A stretch of DNA of 64,000 nt, from assembly GCA_032716605.1 (NCBI GenBank), contig CM064509.1:39590924-39654923 (forward strand), given 5' to 3'. The notes below the pieces were generated by a model, which saw only the letters and a program-made list of their open reading frames with translations, was not told the origin of the DNA and searched no databases. This DNA is from Paralithodes platypus. Taxonomy: Eukaryota > Arthropoda > Malacostraca > Decapoda > Lithodidae. The position numbers and the translations under genes are program-made. Positions 1 through 61,265 of the stretch are shown piece by piece (position 1 is the first letter of the stretch; each line of letters opens with the position of its first letter).

Positions 1-1010
1 GTAGGAAGACCTCCATTGAGATGGAGAGAATGTGTAGTACAAGCGTTGGAAGATAGAGGTATGACTACCGGTATAGATCAGGAAAGAGAAGTGGTAATAA
101 ATAGCAATGAATGGAGAATGCTTGTGAATAGATAAATGATAACACGGTGGTTTAGGAGATGGGGTCGGGCGCCATTTGGACTAGATAATAGTCCGTCAGG
201 CGCCTGGCCTAGGGAGCCGGTATGGGATGGATGTAGATTCCGGGCGTACGGTCGTCATGTTTGCATAGGGCGATCGCTGCAGTTAACTTCGCGTCTATTT
301 TGACGGCGATTTCTTCGGTTATTTGCCACCTGCTTGCAATATATATGATGATGATAATATGTCATGGGGGGGGGGGGCTTCAACATATTATTGTATACAA
401 TGGCATTCAAAATAGACGGGAACATGATTGGAAGCGTCCGACGCCACCCCAGCCGCAGCCGTCATGTTTACATTTGTCGATTGCCGTGGTTAAGTTCGCG
501 TCTATTTTGACGGCGATTTTTTCGGTTATTTGCCCCCTGCTGGCAATATATATGATGATGACAATATGTCATGGGGGGTGAGGGGGGCAAACCCCCCCCC
601 CCCCCCCTCAACATATTATTGTATCCAAATGCAGTCAAAATAGACGGGAACATGATTGGCAAGCGTCCGACGACGCTCCGCGTAGTGTAAACAAGGCTGG
701 CGGTACGCCCGAATTCTACATTCTACCTGCCGGTATATATGAAGGGTCATGTCTGGATGCGTAGTGGGTGGGCACTATGGTGTGGCAGTGTGCTCCGCTG
801 CGTGTCTGCCTGCTGAGACTGGAACTTCTCCGGGAGGTCGGGGGCCGGGGAAGTGCTGGCAGCTGGAGTGCCCTTAGTGATCCCTGGTCTCTGGGTCTTC
901 TCCTGGGCAACCTAAATGTGTGCAATTGATTTTTTTTTTTTTTTGTGCCTGTTCAGGTACTGTCTCGAGTCGGCCACCCCCAGCTATGGGGTATGTGCCT
1001 GAGTGAGTAG
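1..1010 (+). mobile_element. RTE-like LINE 3' end, interrupted
   Basis: Bases 1-135 encode the end of a LINE protein (GRPPLRWRECVVQALEDRG ... EWRMLVNR, stop TAA at 133-135). The 3' UTR follows, containing CTCTGGGTCTTCTCCTGGG and GAGTCGGCCACCCCC. A foldback MITE interrupts it at 239-713. The element runs off the window start. Confidence 0.8.
239..713. mobile_element. Foldback MITE with internal duplication and poly(G/C) tracts
   Basis: The ends CGGGCGTACGG and GGCGGTACGCCCG are inverted and flanked by ATTC. The interior is a tandem pair of about 205 bp (274-450 and 478-665) with GTCTATTTTGACGGCGATTT, CTGCTGGCAATATATATGAT and a homopolymer G or C tract. Related sequence occurs at 21480-21600 and in parts of 44250-44300 and 44700-44730. 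Confidence 0.7.
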
Positions 1011-1208
1011 GCCTAGGGTAAAACGCCGATAAAAGTACTCCGGTCTCACCTACCATAATTGCGAACCTCCAACTTCAGCTGGGGTTTATACTTCCCTTTT
1101 TTCTTCATCGGTTTGTTTACACAAAACAGCTGGAAGCACACACTATCAATTGTCACTTTAAAGGTAAAATATATCATATTTAAGCATTTCCATAGGTCCT
1201 ACAAGTTA

Positions 1209-1822
1209 TTAACCCGGGAACTGCGGGGAGACTCTTAAGAGTTCCCCCGGCGGACTGCGGGAAGACTCTTAAGAGTAAGGGGGGAAAAAAATCCATTTAA
1301 AACACCCCAAATATTTTTTTTTTTTTTTTTATTTTTTTGCGCCTGGGCCATGCCAAATATCACTCCTCCACCTCCCCTCCTTCCCCACTTTCCTCCCCTC
1401 CTTCAGTTATCACCTATTTTCCCTGTTATTCCCTTATTCTGTGGTCTATTTTCGTGCTAACATTAGCGAGTTGGTAGCAGGGCGTTGTCATCACTGTTAC
1501 CAATCGTGGGAAAGAGCGAGAGAGAGACTATTGCGTAACAGTGTCTCTCTAGACAAGGGGAGGGGAGGGCAGGGAGGTTGCCTCAGCCATACATTGTGTA
1601 ACTCCCGGCCTGTATCGCCGATTTTGACCATCCAAACACTGTTTCCACTTGTTTTATTGTTGTAACAGGTTAATACCTTTATAATCAACCTATAATAGGC
1701 ACATATGGATAAGTATTAATGCTATTTATGGTAAAATAACGATGTTAGTGATAGGAACAGCTCAAATACGTCAGCACAGGAGTGTGGTGTCTCATACCCA
1801 CCATGCGCACTTCTTAGGTTAA
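1209..1822. mobile_element. piggyBac-like MITE, older copy
   Basis: Ends TTAACCCGGGAACTGCG and GCGCACTTCTTAGGTTAA form imperfect inverted repeats with TTAA duplications. Internal blocks (CCTCCCCTCCTTCCCCAC, a GGGGAGGGCAGGGAGG-like stretch) are shared with the copies at 16880 and 17797. Confidence 0.8.
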
Positions 1823-2884
1823 GTGAATATATCTGCGAGGCAGAGCAAGATTCGCCGATTCACGGTGCGGACAAGGTCTAAAACTTTCTTTATATTCACA
1901 AAACTAGATCACCTGCATTCAAAATGGCTACCGGGACAGGACTGAAAACGTTTTGGCTGAGTGTGTTCGAATTCTTGAGGTACGGTATGAAAAGCACCCT
2001 GTGGCAAAATACAGATTTTTATAAAAACGTACGCGATTTTTGCGGTCGGTCAATAAATGTACCATTGTTTTGGGTGGCCTGATGCTACCTTTATCGCATA
2101 AATCTACCTGTTATATGTTATATTCTATATATTTCAAAGTAAGATATGGTCACCATAAGTACACGTATCAAGTTGAAGCCAAAGCCATTTTCCGAACTAC
2201 GATGTCTAATGGTAATTTTTTGTAATTACCTTGCAAATAATGGCTATAAATCGCGAATTATGTAATAAATATGTTACATTTATTTATTGACATGCTTTAA
2301 TGTAGTTTTTGTACATAATTGAAGAATAGTGTAATGGATTAAGAACTAAGAGGCCAGTCTTACTCATTCAGTGAAGAAAAATGTTGGATTTTCGGTTTCT
2401 TGTCATATTTCAGGCTAATATGGAGAATGTAGCTTTAGTATCAGCATTTCCACACATGATTTACAATTGTGAATAACTGAACGTTGTGTATGACGAGGAG
2501 CTGCTTAAATTGGTGAAAATAGGATAATATTGAGACAATTCTGATGGCCTAACATCGACTTTGGTAAGTATTCGAATTAAGTATTATTATGTGACCTAGG
2601 TACAAAATATATATATGCAAAGCTGAAGGCTTTCTGAATCATATGTAGGGGGTATAAGAAAGATATGAATTAAATTACCAATGTTATAGGTGGTACCAAC
2701 ATCCGGTAAAGCCAGAACTTTCCACCAACCACCAATAAATTCGCCGTTTTGCGCCACTTTCACGAAGGTTCACCATGTTATTACATGGCTACCGTAAGCC
2801 GATTTTAGTGTTTTAAGTGACTTATGAATAGCTTAGAGTGTGCCCTTTATGAATATACCAATGAAAGTTATATAGGCTACAGAG
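1823..2884. other. AT-rich stretch without recognisable features
   Basis: Nothing beyond short open frames (longest about 60 codons) and scattered ATATAT runs. Confidence 0.5.
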
Positions 2885-3228
2885 TTTATATACAGGGTGT
2901 CAATCCACAAAATATGAATTGTGTTATCATTATGGTTTATTATTTTGTTATCATTATAGGCTAGCACGGCGAAGGCGCGAGCTCTAGGGGGGTCCGGGGG
3001 CATGCCCCCCAGATTTTTTTTTTGAGAATTTAGGTGTCTAAAACAGTATTTCCTGCAATAAAAAAACAATCAAGATGGAAAATATGGAGACCAAAATTGT
3101 GTCAATTTAGCCTAGCCTACCTTTTTTTTTTGGGGGGGGGGGAAGAGTTTCTGTTATCATTATACAAAAAGTTCATTGCGTTATCACTCAAAAAAACAGC
3201 GTCGTTTGACACCCTGTTTATATATGCG
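2885..3228. mobile_element. Foldback MITE with CAGGGTGTCAA ends
   Basis: TATATACAGGGTGTCAA at 2889 and TTTGACACCCTGTTTATA at 3206 are inverted. GTTATCATTAT occurs twice in the left part and once in the right. Confidence 0.6.
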
Positions 3229-4077
3229 CAGCGTAGGCCTAATGTGCAAATGAAAATCGGTATTTTTATTGACCGACTGTACTTTCATCGGCGTTTTACC
3301 CTATATATCCTACATAGGCTACATATACAGATTTTGTTTTTATGTTTTGTTCAAACCCAAGGCCTTAAACCTTGGGCTACAGTAACAGTACTCAATACTA
3401 AAACACAAAACTAAATTTAAGTTGGTTGGCATTGCACAATGATAGGCCCTAACCCATCATCCAGCCCAAGGCCATATTGATTCCCAGGGGTGGGTGATTC
3501 ATTAAACGCTAATGGCAAAGGTTAATCTAACTTTAATGATGAAAACTTTGTAGTACACATACTCACATAGGCTAGCATAAACCTGATTAATCTAACAATA
3601 ACAACTCCAACACTACAGTGCTAATATAAGGTACAATATTGAGGTCAAACACAGTCCTACTGACACTGGCAGACCACAGACAATAGACAGGTAAGTGAAA
3701 CCAGGCCGAGCTGTCATCCGTGACATTCCTCCATGCACAACCAACCCACACCTAAAAGGACCTCAACATTAACCAATATCTCCCTTTATAACACTCATTA
3801 ATGGACAACATACAACTGGGGCGGGGGAGTGGGGTTATACTCGCCTGTAGTATACTGTAGAAGGGTGTTGTGGGCGGGTGGGCGTGTGGTAGGGGCGAGG
3901 GAGACAGCTGAGAGGGAAATTTGTGGGTCGTCTGCTGGGAACACGCCTCACTATTCGCACCCACATATTTGGCACCAACTTCCTCGTCACTATTCGCACT
4001 CACTCTAGCACAGCGGAGTCTGGCGCTAATTTTATAATTCTATAATGACTTACACTGGGATGACATGACATACCAAC
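3229..4077. other. Non-coding stretch upstream of TTLL1
   Basis: No coding signal. GGCCTA-rich unique-looking sequence; 3835-4020 has a GC-richer section with ATTCGCACYCAC repeated twice. Confidence 0.45.
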
Positions 4078-4345
4078 TGTGTTTCGTGGTGTAATGGTTT
4101 AGATGCTTATGTTCTGGGTGTGGTGTCCCGAGTTCGAATCCCGAGAGGACCATATGTTGTCATTAATGTATTCAAGTAGGCCTACATTGGGGTTTGTAAT
4201 GGATAATTAATGAACAAGGGTGTTCCTTAAAATAGCCTACCATCCTTACAGGAAAGAGACAAGTCATTATATATTTGGTATAGCATAACATGTATTTTAT
4301 GTACAAGGCCTATAACCATGAACATATGAAGACATTTATTGTGTG
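4078..4345 (+). mobile_element. tRNA-derived SINE
   Basis: Head CGTGGTGTAATGGTTTAGAT (A-box-like) and GAGTTCGAATCCCG (B box), body to about 4345. Relatives at 6645-6960, 7141-7620 and, reversed, 57175-57300 and 63536-63650. No convincing acceptor stem, so not a tRNA gene. Confidence 0.72.
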
Positions 4346-4379
4346 TAAGCCTACAGGACCTTCACTGTTATAATATGGG

Positions 4380-4595
4380 GTCTCTATAGTGTATATTTTC
4401 CCAGCTGAGGGTAAATTGAATCCCTTAGTAGCTGATTTCTCGATACTTAATGGAAATATATGAAACTACTATGGCTGTGTGTCGTATTAATGCCAAGTCT
4501 TCATAATTAACTTAAAATCTACCTTATAGCTGGGTAACAAAGATAGAAACATGACAATTTACTCTCAGTTGGAAACAAATACACTATAGTCCACA
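4380..4595. mobile_element. Family F palindromic MITE
   Basis: TATAGTGTATATTTTCCCAG at the left and CAAATACACTATAGT at the right, interior TTGAATCCCTTAGTAGC. A second copy lies at 47590-47805 and a partial one at 54405-54485. Confidence 0.75.
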
Positions 4596-4831
4596 CCTAT
4601 TTATTTCATGATCGATTCTTTACCAATGGTAGAAATAACAGCTCGAATTGCTATCTTATTTTTTAGTTATGCAAGGTAAGAGTTTAAGATTTCTGTCTAG
4701 TTGTAGTGAACATGTGGATCATTGCAATTTGCATATGAATAATATTAGATTCATATATCATATGGTGTAGTGCACATAACGTAATCGAATTCTTGTTATG
4801 TCTATCATTTTGTTAAGTAATTTTAATGAAT

Positions 4832-5090
4832 AACCTCTCCGGGTGGTCGGGGGCAGGAGGAGTGCTGGAGGGACCTTGGTGACCCTGGTCTCTGGGTCTT
4901 CTCCTGGATGACCTAGATGTGTGTGAATTTGTATTTTGTTTTTGTGTGTTCATTGTTTTCTGTTGTGTTGTCCCTATTCTGGCTCTGTCTTGAGTCGGGC
5001 CTCCCCCCCCAAAAAAAAAAAAAATGAAAACAAAAGGAAAAGAGAAACAACAAAACAAGAAAAAGAAAAGTGGGGATTGGGCCTGAGTAT
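4832..5090 (+). mobile_element. RTE-like LINE 3' fragment
   Basis: The fragment contains CTCTGGGTCTTCTCCTGG, GACCTAGATGTGTG and GGGATTGGGCCTGAG, shared with 5401-5628 and 6310-6530. It lies about 200 bp upstream of the TTLL1 start codon. Confidence 0.8.
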
Positions 5091-5252
5091 ATATAATATA
5101 ATATAATAAAATTAATAATTAGATCAACATAGGCTATAATGAGAAGAATGATAGCGTCTCTATGTACTGTAGGGTCTGTGGTTGCCATGACTACAGCGTC
5201 AACAACAACACTACCACAAGACCCTCTGGTTCGCATCGCGGGAACACTATAG

Positions 5253-55066
<49,814 letters not shown>

Positions 55067-55145
55067 CCCGCGGCCCGGAGAGGCACAGGGCCCTCCGCTG
55101 CACGCTGAGCCTTAACCTCTTCAATCGGACCAAGATTTCATTACT

Positions 55146-55491
55146 TTAAGGGGGCCCACCTCGTTTATTTTTCTCTCTCTGGGTTGTATACATTCGGCCC
55201 CATTCAGCCTACTGTTTTAAGACGTTCATCTTCATCCAGGTGTTGAGTTATTTCCTGGCGAGCGGTAGCAAGCCAGCATTTTTTTTTTTTTTTACAGCAG
55301 GCTAAATTTGTAAATTTTTCGATAGAAAAATTTCTCCGGCAAAGCCGGATTTCTCCATAAAATGGTGGCTCGCTATCGCTCGCCAGGAAGAAATCAACAC
55401 CTGGATGGTGATAAACGTCTTAAGACAGTAGCCTGAATGGGGCCGAATGAAAGAGAAAAGGAGAGAAAAAAAAGCAGGTCACCCCCCTTAA
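55146..55491. mobile_element. TTAA palindromic MITE, family A1, in the TTLL1 3' region
   Basis: It begins 80 bp after the TTLL1 stop (TTAAGGGGGCCCACC) and ends GGTCACCCCCCTTAA. Transcripts reading this far would contain a long hairpin. Confidence 0.87.
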
Positions 55492-55529
55492 TAACGCTAC
55501 TACCAGATGATTTTATACAACTTAAAAAG

Positions 55530-55660
55530 GACCTCTAGGGATCATATGGTTATAGAATAAAAGGACCTCTAGGATCATATGGTTATAGAATAAAAGGACC
55601 TCTAGGATCATATGGTTATAGAATAAAAGGACCTCTAGGGATCATATGGTTATAGAATAT
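55530..55660. repeat. 33-bp tandem repeat with AATAAA
   Basis: About four units with AGGACCTCTAGG, ATCATATGGTTATAG and AATAAAA, 33 bp apart. The hexamers could serve as TTLL1 polyadenylation signals about 0.5 kb after the stop. Confidence 0.85.
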
Positions 55661-55684
55661 CTCAATTAACATTATGTGACAGAA

Positions 55685-55906
55685 AGGCTAGTTCCTTATA
55701 TAATCACAGGCTCGCTATTGCTCGCCAGGAAAAAATCGACACCTAAATGGCACCAAAGGTCTTAATTAATATTGACAGAGAATTATGGGGAGAAATGTCT
55801 CCAAATCGCCAAACTAGCGGAACGAACATCTTAAAATATCAAAACTGATATGCTAAACATAAGGGAGAAGGGGGTCCATAAAAAAGCAACTACCTCCCCC
55901 TTAACC
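55685..55906. mobile_element. Family A2 half copy
   Basis: Begins at CAGGCTCGCTATTGCTCGCC and ends ACCTCCCCCTTAA; the other half is absent, perhaps lost together with expansion of the 33-bp repeat to its left. Confidence 0.72.
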
Positions 55907-56114
55907 CCTTCATTACCGGTGCTGTATTTTCAACTATATTCTGGCTACTATTAGACAATTTTATTCAGCTTTAAAAAGGTCTCCAGCCATTAACAGGCTT
56001 CGAAATATCTTATTTGACCCTTTTTACTACCACAGATCCTGCTTAAGCTATAAAAAATCGTCCAAATAGAACTAGCATAAACTGAAAACGACGTCACCGG
56101 TACAGAAGGGGTTA
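55904..56114. mobile_element. Family C palindromic MITE
   Basis: TTAACCCCTTCATTACCGG to CCGGTACAGAAGGGGTTAA, arms as in 47287-47500. Confidence 0.82.
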
Positions 56115-56151
56115 AGTTCAATAATATCATCTGTAGGTATCTAGAATAAAG

Positions 56152-56363
56152 CCGGTATCACACGAGAGCTTTTATAGTCAACAGTCGATGATCAACATTT
56201 GGCTGGCAACATTTCTGGAATATTTTGCACTGGTATCGGAAGCTAGACTGATGATAGACACAGTTAGGCAAAATAAATATTATAAATGTTGACCTCATAA
56301 GCTGCCAGACCAGTGCTAAGGATAAATGTTGAGGGAAAAAGCGCTCGTGTGATACCGGCATAA
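56152..56363. mobile_element. Family E MITE, diverged copy
   Basis: GCCGGTATCACACGAGAGC to GCGCTCGTGTGATACCGGC, about 20-bp terminal inverted repeats; interior diverged but retains CACTGGTATCGG. Confidence 0.8.
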
Positions 56364-56436
56364 AACAAAGATGGAAGTGATCCGATTGAAAGGGTTATGG
56401 GCGGCAGGCTGTATCTCTTCCACCAAGATAATACAA

Positions 56437-57173
56437 TTAACCCTTTGAAGCGTTTTAGAAGTTTATTTTGGCTATCATTAGACAATTTTATGCAGCTTAG
56501 GAAGTATCTGTGGGTATTAAAAGGGTAAATACTATCTCAATCAACCCTTTGGGCGGGTGCCCAACCACGAAAAGGGTTGAAATAGGGGAGCTATCCCCCC
56601 GCCAAAGGCGGCTTTCTAGGGCCTTTCCTAGCTGATGCTGAGAGGATTGGGTTCTAGTCATGTGGTGATGGGCTGGTCTATCAGAGTGAGAACTGAGCGA
56701 TCTCTGCCATACCCATAGCTTACTCTGACTGTTCCTTTTACTTATATATTTTCTAGATCTCAAGTGATGGCGTCTCTTGCGTGGATTGACCTCCTAATCT
56801 ACCAAGATTGGAAGCCAAAGCGTCACATCTTTCCTTTGCCCCTCAACTTTCTCTTCATAATTGCTGGGGGGCACAGGGCCCTGGGTGGGGCTTTGGTTTC
56901 CCGGGCGTTTCCGCACCCTCCTCAGATCCCCGCCATGGAGTGGCTTCGGTCACCCAGGCTTTATTGTGGTCGGCAGGGAGGGTTCTGTGGGGGCGCTCGG
57001 TTATGGCCTTGGCCTTGCTCGGGGCCTTGGGGCTGTTCGGCCAGACAGCCTGAGGAACAGCAACAACAACAACAACCCTTTGACTTCCATATACCGTTAC
57101 TAATCTGAATAAAATCGTCTAATAGTAGCCAGAAAACAGAACAGAAATGTGTATTGGAGCTTGAAAGGATTAA
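56437..57173. mobile_element. Family C MITE split by a retroposon
   Basis: Left arm from TTAACCCTTTGAAGCG; right arm resumes at 57076 (CTTTGACTTCCATATACC ... AGCTTGAAAGGATTAA). The retroposon at 56545-57075 sits between. Confidence 0.75.
56545..57075 (+). mobile_element. Retroposon with (CAA)n tail, longest copy
   Basis: The plus-strand copy ends GGAACAGCAACAACAACAAC, extends about 110 bp further 5' than the other copies and is flanked by CAACCCTTTG. Its interior contains CATACCCATAGCTTACTCTG, TTGACCTCCTAATCTACC and CACCCAGGCTTTATTGTGG, as in the other two copies. Confidence 0.82.
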
Positions 57174-57463
57174 GGAACACCCCGTTCTTAACATTAATCA
57201 TCAATTACAAACTCCAATGCACTTGAATAAACTAATGAAAGCATATGATCCTCCCAGGATTCAAAGATTCAAACTCGGGGCACCACACCCAAATTTCAGA
57301 CATTTCCCGGCATTGGCATGGTTTTAGACGGGTTATTTTTACATGTTTAAATACTGTGGTTTCCGAGAGGACCTTCGCAGTCCATGGGTTAACGGGCTGG
57401 CCAGATTTGCATCTAGTGATAGAAAAGATACCCTTAGACAAAAATGACATAACTCTACAAGCT

Positions 57464-57676
57464 ATAGTCGTTCATTCTGGGCTGGGCAGAAATTGTAACC
57501 CCAAACCTCTCGTAACTCAAAAAGGACGAGTAATCGAGCTAATATTTCTACCAAATAGGAAGATTTGGCTAGGGAATATGTGTACAAATTGATGACTCAT
57601 TTGCTCTAGCCCTTTTTGAGTTACAGAGGCTAGAGATTACGATTTCTGCCCAACCTAGAATGAACAGCCTATAGTT
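57464..57676. mobile_element. Family G palindromic MITE
   Basis: CTATAGTCGTTCATTCTGGG to CCTAGAATGAACAGCCTATAG, interior as in 53333-53555. Confidence 0.82.
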
Positions 57677-57754
57677 TAGAATGTTGTGCTCTGAGGGCTT
57701 AGCCACTTACTAAAGGGTATAAAGTAGTGTGATGGAATGTTCAGTGGAGATAAT

Positions 57755-58128
57755 AATGCACAGGTCTCCCTCGATTTACGATTGGGCTACGTTCCTGAAA
57801 ACCCGATCTTAAAAATTGAAAAATCATACAGCGAACCCTAAAATCATACAGCGAACCCTAAAATCATACAGCGAACCCTAAAATCATACAGCGAACCCTA
57901 AAATCATACAGCGAACCCTAAAATCATACAGCGAACCCTAAAATCATACAGCGAACCCTAAAATCATACAGCGAACCCTAAAATCATACAGCGAACCCTA
58001 AAATCATACAGCGAACCCTAAAATTAATGGGGTAAATGGTGTTGCGTTCTGGGACAGGCCAAACCCAAACACCTAAAACCTATAATCTTGTAAATCAGGG
58101 GATCGTATAGTGAGGGACACCTGTAGCT
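57755..58128. mobile_element. Tigger-like MITE with 20-bp tandem expansion
   Basis: The ends CAGGTCTCCCTCGATTTACG and CGTATAGTGAGGGACACCTG are inverted repeats of pogo/Tigger style. The left flank is not TA. Inside, ten identical or near-identical 20-bp units (AAATCATACAGCGAACCCTA) run from about 57831 to 58030. Confidence 0.8.
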
Positions 58129-58185
58129 AAATTGAATCTCAAGGTCTCTCACATAAAGATACAGCATATTTTAATAAAGATCAGG

Positions 58186-58420
58186 TTAACCCTCTCACAT
58201 CCTGACGCGATTTTTGAGCCTATTAGGGATACTTTAAAGCCTGTGTTACCGTCAGGGGTATCTATAAACCTTTAGTTTGTTTACTTCAACCTCTGCAGTT
58301 GTCTTTGAGTTAGCTGTGGGCAGAAAACTAATTTTGGAGAGGTAATTATAACAGTGAGAGTAATCTATTTCTTATTGCTAATCTGGCAACCTCTGCATCC
58401 TATGGTTGTGAGAGGGTTAA
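58186..58420. mobile_element. Family B MITE with one unit
   Basis: TTAACCCTCTCACATCCTGACG to TGGTTGTGAGAGGGTTAA. The CATATG of the terminal repeats is mutated. The single 73-bp segment shows the unexpanded state. Confidence 0.85.
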
Positions 58421-58439
58421 TCAAATACCGGGAATTAAC

Positions 58440-58965
58440 TTGCCAACATATCCACAACAATGAGGCTGGGAAAAGGCCGGTAAAGTTGGCGGGTGGTAGT
58501 GAACGGCACCAGAGCACGCTCAGAGGAAATACCCCCCCATGGGGTAAGGGATTAGAATATGTCCCACGTGCCTTCTGCGTGTCGTAAGAGGCGACTAAAG
58601 AGGTTGGGTCAGTGGGCTTGCGACCCCCACCCGTGAAAAATACGTAGAAACAAAAAACAAACGAACAGCCTCGGCTTGGGGGTGGTTCGTTCGTGGCCAC
58701 CCCTTCAGGGATCACGGCGTCAGGCAATTTTGTTTTTCTATGTGAGTGAAGGGGGCAAAAGGAAGAACTGCCTATAGCGAGTGCCTCCCCCATAGTTGAA
58801 AGAGTGACAGGGCCAAAATCAAGGGACGTTCGAGCCAAAATGCCTGGACACACGGAGTTTGAAGCAATTTAAGTCATGGGAAGAGGGAAAGACTGATTCT
58901 GGGAGAGAGTTCCAGAGCTCAGCTGTTGAATAGGAGAAAGACTGAGCGTAACATTTCACAGTAGA
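58440..58965 (-). mobile_element. Composite LINE/SINE 3' end
   Basis: Contains GCGTGTCGTAAGAGGCGACTA, GGTGGTTCGTTCGTGGCCAC, TGATCCC..GGCGTCAGGCAAT (relative at 42207-42260) and GGGACGTTCGAGCCAAAATG (relative at 33192-33212). It ends in a (TAGA)n-like run at 58960-58975. No intact coding sequence. Confidence 0.6.
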
Positions 58966-59097
58966 TAGATAGATTATGTTAAATGATCATGAGTATGAGA
59001 AAACTGAGCTTATCTGGCGTCGGTGAGAGCGTCTATGATGATGATGATGATGTGTAGTAAATTCTGGCCATTTGCTTGATCTATCACTATAACACAA

Positions 59098-59433
59098 TTA
59101 AGGGGAGGTTTTTAGTTAGTTCGCCTAGACTTCCATCAAGCTTAACATTACAGCCCCTAGACCCCTTTTCAAAATAAATTTGTACATTTTTCGGTAGAAA
59201 AATGTCCCGGCCGAAGGCCGGCTCCTCTTAAATTACAGGCTCGCTATCGCTCGCCTGGAAAAAAATCGACACCTAAATGGCACGAAGTCTTAAAATTGAC
59301 AGAAATGGGGTGAAAGTTCTTAAAATCGCCAAACTAATGGGGCAAACATCTTAAAATATCAAAAGCAATGGGGCTAAACATGAGGGAGAAAGGGGTCAAG
59401 AAAAAAATCCCTCAAGTGGAAATCTCCCCTTAA
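59098..59433. mobile_element. TTAA MITE, family A2
   Basis: A complete copy: TTAAGGGGAGGTTTTTAG to AAATCTCCCCTTAA, with CCGGCCGAAGGCCGG and GCTCGCTATCGCTCGCC. Confidence 0.87.
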
Positions 59434-59759
59434 CTGAAACGGAAAGAATATATTGACTGGGTGAAGTCTATGAGTGCTTTGAGGTTCCCCCGTCTTGCTG
59501 CTTGGCTACCGCGAGCCAGAAGAAATATCGTACTGCATTTGAGTTGCTAATACGATGATTTAATACATATGATAATAGTCATATATACTGCATAAGATCA
59601 TATTAATAGTCATATATACTGCATAAGATCATATTAATATTCCATAATAGCATACAGTATTAGGCCTTTTATGATCTTAACTTATAACAATCACGATCTT
59701 AATTACTATCCCTTAATCATAGAAGCGATCGTTAACCAACTGCCTAACTAGATTCGTCA

Positions 59760-60171
59760 GTGGTGATGGGCTGGTCTATCAGAGTGAGAACTGAGCGATC
59801 TCTGCCATACCCATAGCTTACTCTGACTGTTCCTTTAACTTATATATTTTCTAGATCTCAAGTGACGGCGTCTCTTCCGTGGATTGACCTCCCAATCTAC
59901 CAAGATTGGAAGCCAAAGCGTCACATTTTTCCTTTGCCCCTCAACTTTCTCTTCATAATTGCTGAGGGGCACAGGGCCCTGGGTGGGGCTTTGGTTTCCC
60001 GGGCGTTTCTGCACCCTCCTCAGCTCCTCGCCATGGAGTGGCTTCGGTCACCCAGGCTTTATTGTGGTCGGCAGGGAGGGTTCTGTAGGGGCGCTCGGTT
60101 ATGGCCTTGGCCTTGCTCGGGGCCTTGGGGCTGTTCGGCCAGGCAGCTTGGGGAACAGCAACAACAACAAC
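59760..60171 (+). mobile_element. Retroposon with (CAA)n tail, copy 3
   Basis: A 412-bp copy flanked by the 14-bp duplication AACTAGATTCGTCA (59746-59759 and 60172-60185), clear evidence of target-primed insertion. Confidence 0.88.
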
Positions 60172-60344
60172 AACTAGATTCGTCATAGAGACGATTGTTA
60201 GCATATATATTGCCTGATGATGCAGCTTTACCACCATACACTCCCTGCTGAATAGCAAGGCTAGGGTGGGTGCCCTGATGAAGCAGGGACTTAGTGAATA
60301 GTTGCCACAGATTGCTAGACAGCACCGTTCACCAACAGCACCGA

Positions 60345-60437
60345 CGTCTGCCAATAACTCACGGACTGGCCCGAGCCTCGAACCGTCAGCCTCACGGTTA
60401 GCAGGCGAACGCTCTACCAATCGAGCTACGGCCTGTA
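60345..60437 (-). mobile_element. tRNA-like SINE fragment
   Basis: The reverse complement has GCCGTAGCTCGATTGGTAGA and GACGGTTCGAGGCTC. The anticodon arm does not fold well. A similar fragment (CAGTAGAGCGTCGGCTGC) lies at 63395-63465, minus strand. Confidence 0.6.
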
Positions 60438-60776
60438 TTACACGATAGTAGTGTTGCCAATTTAGCGATGTTTCTGCTAAATATAGAGGTATTTACTTCG
60501 ATCTAGAGGCCAATTCTCACACCTAGCGACATGAGTTCCAGCGATATTTTGTAAATTTGAGCCATTTATAACGATAGTGTAGAGATTGTGGCATTAGTCT
60601 AGTGATTTTTGGCATATATTTACCATCTAGCGGACCTCCCTTAAAGATATTGTTCAATGTTTATTAGTAAATAGGCATCTGAAAAAAACAGTTCTACCCG
60701 CTACACAGAATCTTACCAACACCATGACGCCTATTAACCTGTGATTCTGGCTGACATTAGACAATTTCATGCAGTT

Positions 60777-61121
60777 TAACCCCTTTAGTAATGAGTTGTC
60801 CTTGTCATTATAATCTGGATATTATTGGACAATTTTATCCAGCTTAAGGAGGACATGTAACAATTGAAAGGCTTCAAACTATCTCAATTATCCATTTTAT
60901 ATACCAGTTTCCACCTAAGCTTCAGAATATCGTCTAAATATAGCTGGAATAACACAAAATACATCCTCGATAAGGAAGGGGTTAAGGAGGACCTGTTATT
61001 CAGAGGGTTTATTGAGATTGTAATTACCCCGTTGAGTCCTAGAGGTCGATTATAAGCTAAAGAAAATTGTCTAATGGTAACCAGAATATGAGGAAAATTA
61101 CATAATGGTGCTGAAGGGGTA
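60777..61121. mobile_element. Family C MITE and a partial second copy
   Basis: TTAACCCCTTTAGTAATGAG to CTCGATAAGGAAGGGGTTAA (60777-60984), then an overlapping degenerate right arm ending GGTGCTGAAGGGG near 61120. Confidence 0.72.
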
Positions 61122-61265
61122 CAGAAGAAAATGTTCTTTACTTTAAAAATGCTATTGCCAGATGACTTTTATTTAGCATAAAATAAGGACCTATATCAAT
61201 GAAGAGCTAAAAGCTATCCCAATCAATCCTGTAGCATTGACATGTCCTTCCTGAGTGGTATTATC

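Noticed and set aside
261..662. Possible small protein genes near the window start
   Set aside because: They cover a duplicated foldback MITE with poly(G/C) tracts and no protein similarity that I recognise.
4078..4150. Functional tRNA gene
   Set aside because: B box is good but no acceptor or anticodon stem folds; same sequence occurs dispersed with a SINE body.
57831..58030. CRISPR-like appearance of ten regular 20-bp units
   Set aside because: There are no unique spacers; it is a pure tandem repeat inside a Tigger-like MITE in a eukaryotic genome.
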